A stretch of 22,886 nt of DNA from a virus, in IMG/VR virus record IMGVR_UViG_3300023219_000675, positions 1 through 22,886 of that record. The stretch is one strand, 5' to 3'. The position numbers were made by a program, and so were the translations under genes. The notes under the pieces were generated by a model. It did not search any database. It had not been told where the DNA came from and worked only from the letters and a program-made list of their open reading frames with translations. Below, piece by piece: positions 1-5,783 of the stretch (its first letter is position 1; every line of letters starts with the position of its first letter).

Positions 1-1
1 G

Positions 2-127
2 TATCAAGATAACAAGATTGCTGAAATGGTTGCCGATGGAGCCGATCCTATAGAGGCAAAGTGTGCCATTACAGGCCCAATAGGATTAGCTTGTGTTGAT
101 GTGGTTCGGTTCAATAGACAGCCATGA
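2..127 (+). CDS. C-terminal end of an unidentified early protein (5' truncated by window)
   Basis: An open frame runs from the window edge to a TGA that overlaps the next ATG (ATGA). The 41 visible residues end in IGLACVDVVRFNRQP and include the stretch MVADGADPIEAKCAI. The frame is open from the first full codon and its stop is coupled to the next gene exactly as at other junctions in this operon, which is why I take it as the real end of a gene. The start lies outside the window. I do not recognise the family, and 41 residues are too few to assign a role. Confidence 0.6.
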   Translation, partial: YQDNKIAEMVADGADPIEAKCAITGPIGLACVDVVRFNRQP

Positions 128-360
128 AATGGACCGCCGCCCTCAAACGTCACGCTGCCGAGGTAGCAGAGAGAGGATGTTTGGTTTGCGAAGCTCCTGA
201 TCCATGCGTCCATCATGAAAAGCACGGATGGGAAGGACGGGACCATAACTTTATAGTCGGGTTGTGCAATGACCATCATCTGGAGCGGCATCGAATCGGA
301 CTGGATAAGTTTAACGAGAAATATAATGTGGACATGAGGAAGGAGGCAGGACGTGACTGA
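124..360 (+). CDS. Small Ref/DUF968-like HNH-type zinc-binding protein
   Basis: A 78-residue protein with a metal-site pattern: C19-x2-C22, then H30-H31, then C48-x2-H51-H52 and H56, followed by IGLDKFNEKY. This order (CxxC, HH, CxxHH, H, then a G..KF...Y helix) resembles the treble-clef core of phage P1 Ref and of DUF968/HNH-fold proteins, which are DNA nucleases or their relatives. It is only the core module; Ref itself is longer. The ATG overlaps the preceding stop as ATGA. Its place in an early accessory operon fits a recombination or DNA-processing accessory role. Nuclease activity is inferred from the fold pattern only. It could also be a non-catalytic zinc finger. Confidence 0.72.
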   Translation: MKWTAALKRHAAEVAERGCLVCEAPDPCVHHEKHGWEGRDHNFIVGLCNDHHLERHRIGLDKFNEKYNVDMRKEAGRD

Positions 361-562
361 ATATTGGGCTGCAACATGGACACACTGGAACAATAAGAGT
401 TATTTCTGTGTCAACTTATATAGACATATGGTTCATGACCAACTTCTGGAAGTGTGGTTTCCAAAAGAAGTTTATGCCAACAAACGTGACAGAAGCAATT
501 GTCTTCGGCGGCTTAGATATAAAGGGCTGCTAGTTGAGAAAGTAAGAGTTGTGAAGGCATGA
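353..562 (+). CDS. Hypothetical basic small protein
   Basis: A 69-residue protein starting at GTG, with an AGGAGG-type ribosome site a few bases upstream (AGGAAGGAGG around 337-346). It overlaps the previous gene by 8 nt. The N-terminal half is rich in Trp and Tyr (EYWAATWTHWNNKSYF). The C-terminal half is basic (KRDRSNCLRRLRYKGLLVEK) and could form a recognition helix plus wing like that of a small winged-helix protein, but this is speculative. I do not recognise the family. It sits in the coupled early operon and its stop overlaps a tiny downstream ORF as ATGA. Confidence 0.6.
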   Translation: MTEYWAATWTHWNNKSYFCVNLYRHMVHDQLLEVWFPKEVYANKRDRSNCLRRLRYKGLLVEKVRVVKA

Positions 563-621
563 TCTTCCTCAGAAAACATACCATAGAGAAGGCTTGGGGA
601 GAGAAGGAGGCGGGATGGTGA
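559..621 (+). CDS. Possible 20-residue coupled mini-gene
   Basis: An ATG overlaps the upstream stop as ATGA and opens a 20-codon frame (MIFLRKHTIEKAWGEKEAGW) whose TGA overlaps the next start by 7 nt (ATGGTGA). It fills exactly the 52 nt that would otherwise be the largest gap in the early operon, which is the main argument that it is translated. It may only serve to carry ribosomes to the next start. There is no recognisable domain, and the length alone gives no coding support. Confidence 0.35.
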   Translation: MIFLRKHTIEKAWGEKEAGW

Positions 622-836
622 ACGAAGAAAACATGGAGGACGTAATGCTTCCGATAGGAATTGTAATAGGCTGTTTTATCTGTGCGGTGATATGGGGCTT
701 TACTGATGAAGTCTTTCACATTGATGACCGGCTGGATTTTACTACAAATTACGCCAAGATTACCTGCCCCGATGGTCACGATTGGCGGAATGACAGCCTT
801 TATTGTCTCGTCGGCGAGGACTGGATCAAACAATGA
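615..836 (+). CDS. Small single-pass membrane protein
   Basis: A 73-residue protein starting at ATG 615, behind a strong GAAGGAGG site at about 603-610. A longer TTG reading at 594 is less likely. Residues near 11-29 (MLPIGIVIGCFICAVIWGF) form one hydrophobic segment, preceded by an acidic N-terminus. The C-terminal domain carries Cys and His (CPDGHDW and LYC), possibly exported and disulphide-bonded or metal-binding. The family is unknown. Small membrane proteins in early phage operons often act in exclusion or host takeover, but nothing here shows that. Its stop overlaps the next ATG as ATGA. Confidence 0.65.
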   Translation: MVNEENMEDVMLPIGIVIGCFICAVIWGFTDEVFHIDDRLDFTTNYAKITCPDGHDWRNDSLYCLVGEDWIKQ

Positions 837-1249
837 TCTACGTCTACTGCTCAGAAATAGACCTTGTATGGGGAGGGAAGGAGATTGTGCTTCGTGCCCG
901 CGACAAGGATGCCGAGGAAAAGCTGCGGAAGGTCCCCGAAAACCAGATACTTCAGGTATCAACCAAGAAGATTTCCGACCGAAGTTACAAACAATTAGCG
1001 TTAGCACAGAAGATGATTGATGTGACCTTTGAAAACCAACAACAATTTGCTACCCGAGAATTACTCCGGGATGCGCTGTCAATTGCGGTCGGACATTGTG
1101 AAATCAGACAGAAGTTGAACGGCGATTCCTATTTAGTAGCGGCCTCTTGGTCTTTCAAAGAGACAGAACACGAGAAATTCAACGCTTTAACTGATAGAAT
1201 TCTGCTGAAGATTGATGAGCATTTTGGATTCAATCCATTGGAGAAATGA
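833..1249 (+). CDS. DUF1367-like phage protein
   Basis: A 138-residue protein that I start at ATG 833 because it overlaps the previous stop as ATGA; an upstream GTG (803) is possible but lies inside the previous gene. After a beta-rich N-terminus, the stretch KQLALAQKMIDVTFENQQQF is followed by a helix, then SIAVGHCEIRQKLNGDSYLV and a segment with the pattern SWSFKETEHEKFNALTDRIL. This resembles the DUF1367 phage family: a hydrophilic X-QN-like region, then AVGH.E.....G and a SxSF..m.e..F motif. The family is of unknown function and is common in nin-like accessory regions. The assignment rests on motif memory. Confidence 0.68.
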   Translation: MIYVYCSEIDLVWGGKEIVLRARDKDAEEKLRKVPENQILQVSTKKISDRSYKQLALAQKMIDVTFENQQQFATRELLRDALSIAVGHCEIRQKLNGDSYLVAASWSFKETEHEKFNALTDRILLKIDEHFGFNPLEK

Positions 1250-1250
1250 G

Positions 1251-1535
1251 ATGTTGACAGATAAGGAATTGAGGGAGCTTTCGTCCGACGAGCTCTCGCT
1301 TATGGCAATGGAAGAAGCGGCAGAGGTTATTCAGGCGGCCTCAAAGATGAAACGATTTGGACTGCTTGGCCATCACCCGGATAAAACCGAGCTAAACGTG
1401 ACAGCGTTTTTCAGAGAATTTCACCAATTAAAACAAACTGTCCGCATATTTTGCGGGAAGGTCGGGATAAACTACGGAGATGTCATGGGAGCGAAATGGG
1501 AACGTTTGCCACAAAAGAAATATTCCAATGAATAA
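1251..1535 (+). CDS. MazG-like protein with degenerate catalytic site
   Basis: A 94-residue all-helical protein. The start at ATG 1251 lies 1 nt after the preceding stop and behind GGAG. Residues LSLMAMEEAAEVIQAASKMK match the EExxE helix of MazG-type NTP pyrophosphohydrolases, followed by GHHPDK. The second motif expected further on (ExxD, as in ELGD) is replaced by FREFHQLKQ, so one pair of metal ligands seems missing. The protein aligns with the MazG-like protein encoded at 1997-2305 over about 60 residues, including the shared H-x-PDK turn. I infer a diverged paralogue that has lost hydrolysis and may bind nucleotides or pair with the intact copy. Confidence 0.7.
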   Translation: MLTDKELRELSSDELSLMAMEEAAEVIQAASKMKRFGLLGHHPDKTELNVTAFFREFHQLKQTVRIFCGKVGINYGDVMGAKWERLPQKKYSNE

Positions 1536-2004
1536 GCCAGACCTTCATCTAGTGGATGAGCCTCCCTGTGGCATACCCGATGATGAGTTGGAGAAACGAT
1601 ATAAGGAATGTGAAAAAATGACCGATCTTGAAACCGCCACCGAAGCCACCCGAGAGCTAGACGATGAAGTGCTACTGGCGTGTGGGTGGACGAAAAAGCG
1701 ATTTGTTGGCCCGGAAAACGATGAGGTCCACTGGCGCGATCCTGCTGGAAAGCGTGTTGGAAAACCCAAGCCCACCCGCTCAGTAGACGATGCCCTGATG
1801 TTGGTGCCAGAGGGGTGGGTGATGAAATATATGGAGGGGCCATATCCACCCAAATACAAACCACATGATTTCGAGATCGGAGATACTTCGCGTGTTCATT
1901 TAGTCACATTAGGCGCGTGGCCAGAGTGTGTGGTTATTGGAATGGCAGCAACCCCAGCTCTCGCCCTGTGCCAAGCAATTATATGGAGTCAGCAGGATGA
2001 GTGA
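1528..2004 (+). CDS. Phage ABA-sandwich-like protein (function unknown)
   Basis: A 158-residue protein, started at ATG 1528 (8-nt overlap with the upstream gene). Visible features are an N-terminal acidic helix, then LLACGWTKKRFVGPENDEVHW, a SVDDALMLVPEGW motif and a C-terminal ATPALALCQAIIWSQ. The combination of LACGW, DAL.LVPEGW and ATPALALC.A is typical of small phage proteins of the ABA-sandwich type found in nin-like accessory regions. Their biochemical role is not known to me. It sits between the two MazG-like genes. Confidence 0.65.
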   Translation: MNKPDLHLVDEPPCGIPDDELEKRYKECEKMTDLETATEATRELDDEVLLACGWTKKRFVGPENDEVHWRDPAGKRVGKPKPTRSVDDALMLVPEGWVMKYMEGPYPPKYKPHDFEIGDTSRVHLVTLGAWPECVVIGMAATPALALCQAIIWSQQDE

Positions 2005-2305
2005 GCATTTCAACAAATTAACGCCCGCTGAAGCCGAGCGACTGGCGTTGCTTTCCGAAGAAATGGGTGAAGCTCAGCAGGCTATCGGGAAAATATTGCG
2101 GCATGGATATGAAAGCCATAATCCAGATAAGCATGCAGGGCCATCAAACCGACGAGATCTGGAACAGGAGCTTGGAGATGCCAAACACGCGACAGAACGC
2201 ATGGTTTTAGCAGGCGATTTATGTGCCCGCCTGATTAACGTCTCTGCCGCCGATAAACAAATAAAGGTCGAAAGATATTTGCACCATCAGGAGCAATCCC
2301 AATGA
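1997..2305 (+). CDS. MazG-like nucleotide pyrophosphohydrolase
   Basis: A 102-residue helical protein whose ATG overlaps the preceding stop by 8 nt (ATGAGTGA). It carries the MazG pattern: SEEMGEAQQAIGK (EExxE) and RRDLEQELGDAKHATERM (ExxD), separated by RHGYESHNPDK. In this family these acidic residues hold Mg2+ and cleave NTPs or dNTPs to NMP plus pyrophosphate; phage versions may clean up non-canonical nucleotides or alter host (p)ppGpp levels. All catalytic acids look present, unlike the upstream paralogue. The length suits a single-domain phage MazG. The exact substrate cannot be told from the sequence. Confidence 0.8.
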   Translation: MSEHFNKLTPAEAERLALLSEEMGEAQQAIGKILRHGYESHNPDKHAGPSNRRDLEQELGDAKHATERMVLAGDLCARLINVSAADKQIKVERYLHHQEQSQ

Positions 2306-2739
2306 CCCCGGACCCCGTTGATATCATACTGGCGCGGGAACTATGTTGGCAAAATTGTCAACGCTGCCCAAATGAGCATCACTGCGATGGTTGCCAAGAT
2401 CAGCACGTGATGGACGGACATCATGGTGATAACGCCCACAGCCTTAAACAAGCACTCAAGGCAGCAGGCTACCGCATCGTGGGTCCTGAACAGCCGATAA
2501 CGTCGGAAGAATTAGCTAAACTTGTGGCGGAATTGCCGGAAAGAATGAGGCAAGCCAGGCGATCTATGCCCTCAGAAACGCGGCTCCTTGTGGCCGGAGT
2601 CCGCACCGCCGCCAAGGCTGTAGGTATCTCGCCAACGACTTATTGCAGGGCGGAAAAAGACGCCAGCAAAATAGATTTATCAAGCGTTCGCAAGATTTTG
2701 AAATGGACTGAAGCCATGCTGGAGGCCAGTGATGAGTAG
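2302..2739 (+). CDS. Cys-rich N-terminus plus helix-turn-helix protein
   Basis: A 145-residue protein starting at an ATGA overlap. The N-terminus has Cys at 15, 19, 22, 28 and 31 (C-x3-C-x2-C-x5-C-x2-C) followed by His-rich HVMDGHHGDNAH, which suggests a metal site. A linker helix (SLKQALKAAGYRIVG) follows. Residues about 92-143 look like an XRE-type helix-turn-helix, with GVRTAAKAVGISPTTYCRAE as helices 2-3 and a terminal helix ending WTEAML. I infer a DNA-binding regulator, possibly metal- or redox-sensing. It has no close neighbour with an obvious target operator. The HTH assignment is moderately sure; the metal site is inference. Confidence 0.62.
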   Translation: MTPDPVDIILARELCWQNCQRCPNEHHCDGCQDQHVMDGHHGDNAHSLKQALKAAGYRIVGPEQPITSEELAKLVAELPERMRQARRSMPSETRLLVAGVRTAAKAVGISPTTYCRAEKDASKIDLSSVRKILKWTEAMLEASDE

Positions 2740-3019
2740 AAAGCTTGGACCAAGACAGATCGAACTTCTAATTTGTTTCGAGGACGAAGCTTATACTGAT
2801 GGCGGTAGTTTTATCCCGTGCCGTAATGGGGACGTCTGGCCCGATATGAAGCCGCTGATCTATAGGGGTTTGCTTTGGGTGCGTCGTGAGAAAAGATCTC
2901 ATTGGATGCCTGACAGTAACAACTGGCTGGAGGAACCGGGGTTTCGCTGCGTTGCCAAACTTACAAGCGATGGCAGAGAAGCCCTCACCGCCTTTAGGGA
3001 GAGCCGTGATGCTGAGTGA
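2732..3019 (+). CDS. Hypothetical protein
   Basis: A 95-residue protein. A GGAGG site at 2721-2725 favours the ATG at 2732 over the GTG directly before it. It overlaps the upstream gene by 8 nt. Segments RQIELLICF, MKPLIYRGLLWVRRE and FRCVAKLTSDGREALTAFRE follow the layout of a small winged-helix protein (helix, helix, then a strand ending in LTxxGREAL), similar in plan to the product at 3009-3284. There is no family match I can name. It lies in the coupled early operon. Confidence 0.6.
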   Translation: MSRKLGPRQIELLICFEDEAYTDGGSFIPCRNGDVWPDMKPLIYRGLLWVRREKRSHWMPDSNNWLEEPGFRCVAKLTSDGREALTAFRESRDAE

Positions 3020-3284
3020 CGCACAAATAGGTGGCCGTCTGAGTTATCAATCATTCATGAAAATGTCGGTGGAGGAACGTCGCACCTACTTGCTTCAGAC
3101 TGCTGATGATGGAGGGTTTTGGGTACATGAAGGGGCAATACAGCCCTGCAATAAAGAAGCGCAATTTAATGTAGTCGCAGACCGCCTCGTCAACGAAGGA
3201 TTGTTAATTCGAGGGGAACCCACAAAACCTGGGCTCGGTGGCGATACTCCATACAAAATCACCCCAGCAGGAAGAAGGCCCTGA
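3009..3284 (+). CDS. Hypothetical winged-helix-like protein
   Basis: A 91-residue protein started at ATG 3009 (11-nt overlap with the previous gene; the adjacent GTG at 3006 is an alternative). The C-terminal half reads FNVVADRLVNEGLLIRGEP, then YKITPAGRRP. A helix ending in L...GLL followed by a wing and a final YxIT.AGRR strand is the usual plan of winged-helix modules. I infer possible DNA binding, without a target. The final codons (AGG CCC TGA) belong to a repeated junction sequence that flanks the next gene. Confidence 0.58.
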   Translation: MLSDAQIGGRLSYQSFMKMSVEERRTYLLQTADDGGFWVHEGAIQPCNKEAQFNVVADRLVNEGLLIRGEPTKPGLGGDTPYKITPAGRRP

Positions 3285-3296
3285 GCGATGAGTGAT
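3276..3296 (+). repeat. Direct-repeat gene junction, left copy
   Basis: A 21-nt stretch, AGGCCCTGAGCGATGAGTGA plus T. It matches 3777-3797 at 19 of 21 positions and in the same register: upstream Arg-Pro-stop codons, a 3-nt spacer, then the next ATG. The two copies lie exactly at the two ends of the DUF1643 gene. A shorter relative with a 3-nt gap occurs at 2723-2739. Confidence 0.6.
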
Positions 3297-3785
3297 TTGT
3301 TGACCCGTAGCTTTGATCTGTTCAGCGACGACCGGCGATTCAGGTATGTCATGGGGCATATTTGGGATGAGGATTTGCCGGCCTTGTGTAGCTGCGCGCT
3401 GAATTCCTCGAAAGGGTCAAAGGACAAAAACGACCCTACAAATACTCGTCTTCAGGTGCGTGCTATGGCCATGAATCTCGGTGGCGTGATCTATGTGAAC
3501 GGCTTCCCCTTTGTCAGTTCGTCGCCAAAGGAAATGATGAAACAGGCTGATCCATTCGGGGATCGCGATCTAGCCGATAGCATCATCCTTAAATATGCAG
3601 CCAATAACTTCTTACTTTGTGGGTGGGGAAATCACGGCACGCACATGGGCCGCGACCAAGAACTTATCCACCTGTTCACAGATGCGGGAATCAAAATGCA
3701 CGCCCTAAAAATTACCACGCAAGGCCAGCCGTGGCATCCGCTTTACCTGAGTTATGACACAAAACCATTCGAATGGAGGCCCTGA
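3288..3785 (+). CDS. DUF1643 family protein
   Basis: A 165-residue protein with the DUF1643 pattern: an opening with DDRRFRYVMGHIWDEDLPAL, an NSSKG...NDPTNTR turn, AMAMNLGGVIYVNGFPF, a DPFGDRDLAD segment, LLCGWGNHGTHMGRD and a C-terminal G.PWHPLYL....FEW. This is close to full length for the family. The biochemical function is unknown; members occur in phages and near nucleotide-metabolism or defence genes. Its start lies 3 nt after the upstream stop and its 3' end has nearly the same junction sequence, so the gene looks like an exchangeable cassette. The family call is confident, the function is not. Confidence 0.85.
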   Translation: MSDLLTRSFDLFSDDRRFRYVMGHIWDEDLPALCSCALNSSKGSKDKNDPTNTRLQVRAMAMNLGGVIYVNGFPFVSSSPKEMMKQADPFGDRDLADSIILKYAANNFLLCGWGNHGTHMGRDQELIHLFTDAGIKMHALKITTQGQPWHPLYLSYDTKPFEWRP

Positions 3786-3797
3786 GTGATGATTGAT
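3777..3797 (+). repeat. Direct-repeat gene junction, right copy
   Basis: The right partner of the repeat at 3276-3296, with 2 mismatches in 21 nt. It contains the Arg-Pro-TGA end of the DUF1643 gene, a GTG triplet as spacer and the ATG of the next gene. Confidence 0.6.
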
Positions 3798-4001
3798 TAT
3801 TCGAAAATAAAGCCCGGCCAGAAACTTAGAATAACTGGGATGGGTGCGCCGGGATTCGCAAAGCTAGGCGACGTTGTAACCGTGAAAAGCTGCACATCAA
3901 AAAATAACGGCAGATGTGATGTTGTTCATGATGAATCGGGTAGGGAGGCGTTCTTTGTTTTAACATGCGGGGCTCAAAGGCTTGAAGAGATATCCCAATG
4001 A
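3789..4001 (+). CDS. Small beta-barrel (SH3-like) hypothetical protein
   Basis: A 70-residue protein at ATG 3789 (GTG at 3786 also possible). The sequence IKPGQKLRITGMGAPGFAKLG followed by DVVTVKSC, then CDVVHDESGREAFFVL, alternates short strands and turns like a KOW/SH3-type small barrel. Comparable small phage proteins are usually unannotated. It lies 3 nt after the DUF1643 gene, and its stop overlaps the next ATG as ATGA. I do not assign a function. Confidence 0.62.
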   Translation: MIDYSKIKPGQKLRITGMGAPGFAKLGDVVTVKSCTSKNNGRCDVVHDESGREAFFVLTCGAQRLEEISQ

Positions 4002-4438
4002 CCACTGATACAGATTTCCAGGCAGAGCGGGTAGCGCGAGCGATATGCGTGGCTGACGGGGAAAATCCGGATCAAGTTCTTGGGTTTATGGACGAGGAAG
4101 GTTGTTATCATTCAGACGGCAAGCTCAAATGGAAACTCTATATCGACCAAGCCAAAGCCGCCATAGCCGAGTGCCAGCGGTGGACGAAGTTTGATCCAAA
4201 CGATGTAGCAACGTGGCCGGATGAGAATCTAGATTGGGAGGTGTCCACCAAAGACGGTTATGTGGTGACGCCCTGTTCGTTTGAGGGCCACTCATCGGCG
4301 GCAGACGTTCCCGCTTTTTGGCAATACATCATTGAGACAAATGATGTTGCTGAACTTGAGGATGTTATTGCCTATCGGCGCTCGCCAACCAACTTAATGC
4401 CCCTACCAGCAGAGGATATCGTGGAGAAGGCGGGATGA
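3998..4438 (+). CDS. Phage accessory protein, weakly DUF551-like
   Basis: A 146-residue protein beginning at an ATGA overlap. The N-terminal helix module (RVARAICVADGENPDQVLGF, then YIDQAKAAIAEC) is common in small phage proteins of temperate phages. The C-terminal part reads RWTKFDPNDVATWP, then AYRRSPTNLMPLPAED, which recalls the DUF551 layout (W...... near the start, ....W.PLP at the end) in a diverged form. The role is unknown. Its stop overlaps the next ATG as ATGA. Confidence 0.6.
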   Translation: MTTDTDFQAERVARAICVADGENPDQVLGFMDEEGCYHSDGKLKWKLYIDQAKAAIAECQRWTKFDPNDVATWPDENLDWEVSTKDGYVVTPCSFEGHSSAADVPAFWQYIIETNDVAELEDVIAYRRSPTNLMPLPAEDIVEKAG

Positions 4439-4671
4439 ATAATCAACAAAAGAAGGAAGCCCGGGAAATTATACAGAGGTTATCCCTGCCTATAACTAAT
4501 CAGGAAAGGCGACGGATTTTAGATTATGTTATTGGGAAAACGTCAAATCTGTTTCTTCGTATCACTATTTCTAATGAAAGCCATTGTGGGATACAAATTC
4601 CACACCATTCTAATGCAATCTGTAAAGACAATACGATAACCAATTGTGTAATGGTGCCGGCATCAGAGTAA
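4435..4671 (+). CDS. Hypothetical protein, last gene of the early operon
   Basis: A 78-residue protein behind GGAGAAGGCGGG, with an ATGA overlap to the previous stop. The N-terminal half is a basic helix (KKEAREIIQRLSLPITNQER, then RRILDYVIG). The C-terminal half is polar with two Cys and may be small beta structure. There is no recognisable family. It is the last plus-strand gene before the convergent late genes. The minus-strand reading across the same DNA is judged a shadow. Confidence 0.5.
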   Translation: MNNQQKKEAREIIQRLSLPITNQERRRILDYVIGKTSNLFLRITISNESHCGIQIPHHSNAICKDNTITNCVMVPASE

Positions 4672-4722
4672 AGCCTATTGCTAAATCTCAGGACCCGGCA
4701 TCTCAAGAGAATTCTCCGTAAA

Positions 4723-4752
4723 GAGGGATCATATTGCCTCTGAGTATCCCTC
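4723..4752. terminator. Weak candidate bidirectional terminator at convergent junction
   Basis: An inverted repeat, GAGGGAT (4723-4729) and ATCCCTC (4746-4752), with a 16-nt loop, sits between the ends of the plus-strand early operon (4671) and the minus-strand late operon (4729). The minus-strand copy is followed by only three T residues and the plus-strand copy by none, so a classical intrinsic terminator is not shown. The placement is its main support. One arm overlaps the last codons of the zinc-ribbon gene. Confidence 0.28.
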
Positions 4753-4905
4753 AACCAAAGTCGGCCCGTGTAGTTCAATGTGACATTCCGAACACCGAAT
4801 ATACCATTCTTTGGGATCGTCTTTCGGGTAAAGCAGAAGCCATTCGGTATTCCCACAAGGACATTTCTGGATAAAATGAATCTCCGGAAAATCAACAATA
4901 TTCAT
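4729..4905 (-). CDS. Small zinc-ribbon protein
   Basis: A 58-residue protein on the minus strand, beginning MNIVDFPEIHFIQKCPCG. Cysteines 15, 17, 38 and 41 form a CxC...CxxC zinc ribbon (CPCGNTEW, then RCSECHIELHG). The regular ribbon spacing and the acidic tail show it is coding, although it is short and overlaps a longer but implausible frame. It is the last late gene, starting 12 nt after the lipoprotein stop, without a strong ribosome site. Such mini-ribbons occur in many phages, often without known function; DNA or protein binding is an inference. Confidence 0.72.
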   Translation of the reverse strand: MNIVDFPEIHFIQKCPCGNTEWLLLYPKDDPKEWYIRCSECHIELHGPTLVEGYSEAI

Positions 4906-4917
4906 TGTAATTGATTA

Positions 4918-5280
4918 TTATTCAATCTCAGGAACACCCCCGCCCTCGATAATCCTGATAACTCTATCCAGAACACCCGGAGCCAATTCACCAAAGGTTT
5001 GAGCCAGGAATTTTTCAACTTCGGCGCGGGTTCTTTGGCCTTCGAATGCCAAAACCTGTGAACCGTAAATTAATGAAAATGTTCCATCTGGGTTCTTACG
5101 AATTTCGATATTCCGGGAACCCTCTTTGCCATCAATGACGATCAAATGACATAACTGAAGTGTTTCAGGACAGGCTTCCGCCTCGAAATAAGTGATCCCT
5201 GCATAATCCTGTTTGCTCCACGGTGCGACACAACCGGTCAAAAGTCCCAACATCAGAATCGCAACTATATTCTTGATCAT
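4918..5280 (-). CDS. Phage lipoprotein, candidate outer-membrane spanin subunit
   Basis: A 120-residue protein with a clear lipoprotein signal: basic MIKN, hydrophobic IVAILMLGL, lipobox LLTGC with Cys17. The mature part has further Cys residues (EACPETLQLCHLIV), beta strands (NIEIRKNPDGTFSLIYG) and a helical C-terminus. It overlaps the holin-like gene upstream as ATGA and lies three genes after the endolysin. By position it could be the outer-membrane spanin partner of the coiled-coil protein at 5460-5783. However, it is longer and less proline-rich than Rz1-type o-spanins, so another periplasmic role, such as exclusion, is possible. Confidence 0.72.
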   Translation of the reverse strand: MIKNIVAILMLGLLTGCVAPWSKQDYAGITYFEAEACPETLQLCHLIVIDGKEGSRNIEIRKNPDGTFSLIYGSQVLAFEGQRTRAEVEKFLAQTFGELAPGVLDRVIRIIEGGGVPEIE

Positions 5281-5456
5281 TTGTCTTCCTCTTTTGTTTC
5301 GTTTCGGAAAACATTGATCAAGCCCATCAACGCCATCCCTGTACCAATAATTGCTGTCGCTTGTTCAGGATTAAGTGAGATTCCAGCAACAGCAAGTATG
5401 CTGATAATTCCGCGCCAAGTCGAGGGTTGCCGCCCATATTTAAGCAATTTATCCAT
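5277..5456 (-). CDS. Small holin-like membrane protein
   Basis: A 59-residue minus-strand protein, MDKLLKYGRQPSTWRGII and onward. Hydrophobic segments SILAVAGISL and ATAIIGTGMALMGLINVF are separated by NPEQ, and the C-terminus is charged (RNETKEEDK). A QPSTWRG opening followed by two hydrophobic stretches around SLNPEQ is a common pattern of small phage membrane proteins encoded next to endolysins and often called holins. Its stop overlaps the lipoprotein ATG (ATGA). Its start lies 3 nt after the previous stop. Holin function is inferred from size, topology and place; this module has other candidates. Confidence 0.72.
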   Translation of the reverse strand: MDKLLKYGRQPSTWRGIISILAVAGISLNPEQATAIIGTGMALMGLINVFRNETKEEDK

Positions 5457-5459
5457 ATC

Positions 5460-5783
5460 TTAATTATCCGTTATCACCGCTTTGGCAAATTCTATCAGAT
5501 CGAGAATATTCTGTTTCTGAGATGTCAAGCGAGCCCGATCCTCACGAAGTCTGGAATTCACGGGGTCCTGCTCAATCTTGAAATCGACCATTTCAAGATC
5601 AGCATTAATTAATCTGAGTTCCGCGTAATGAATCTGGAGGTCCTGCCGGGCATTGATTTTCTGATCACCGCTGATATGTTCGGCCAATACATTACTAGTC
5701 GGAGGCAACCAGCCAGCGGAGTGAAGCCCAAAAATGATTGCGGCGATTCCGGCAATGGCCGAGACGGTAATTTTGGTATTCAT
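5460..5783 (-). CDS. Candidate inner-membrane spanin (Rz-like)
   Basis: A 107-residue protein. I use ATG 5783, which overlaps the endolysin stop as ATGA; the longer frame upstream is basic shadow sequence. An N-terminal membrane anchor (ITVSAIAGIAAIIFGLH) is followed by SAGWLPPTS and then a long helical, coiled-coil-like region rich in charged residues (HYAELRLINADLEMVDFKIE, then RLREDRARLTSQKQNILDLI). One membrane anchor plus a periplasmic coiled coil is the architecture of i-spanins, which link the inner membrane to an outer-membrane lipoprotein and cause membrane fusion at lysis. No sequence family is recognised, so the call rests on architecture and context. Confidence 0.62.
   Translation of the reverse strand: MNTKITVSAIAGIAAIIFGLHSAGWLPPTSNVLAEHISGDQKINARQDLQIHYAELRLINADLEMVDFKIEQDPVNSRLREDRARLTSQKQNILDLIEFAKAVITDN

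Noticed and set aside
513-1007. A 164-codon minus-strand frame in the early operon
   Set aside because: It is antisense to several tightly coupled genes with ribosome sites and ATGA overlaps. It shows no domain pattern and would need its own promoter inside the operon.
4707-4716. Perfect palindrome GAGAATTCTC near the convergent junction
   Set aside because: Too short for a stable hairpin and without a loop. It contains an EcoRI site by chance; no second copy was seen that would suggest an operator.
4524-4898. A 124-codon minus-strand frame across the early/late junction
   Set aside because: It overlaps both the last early gene and the zinc-ribbon gene in another frame. Its sequence is Arg-rich without pattern, while the 58-residue zinc-ribbon frame has a clear CxC...CxxC motif.
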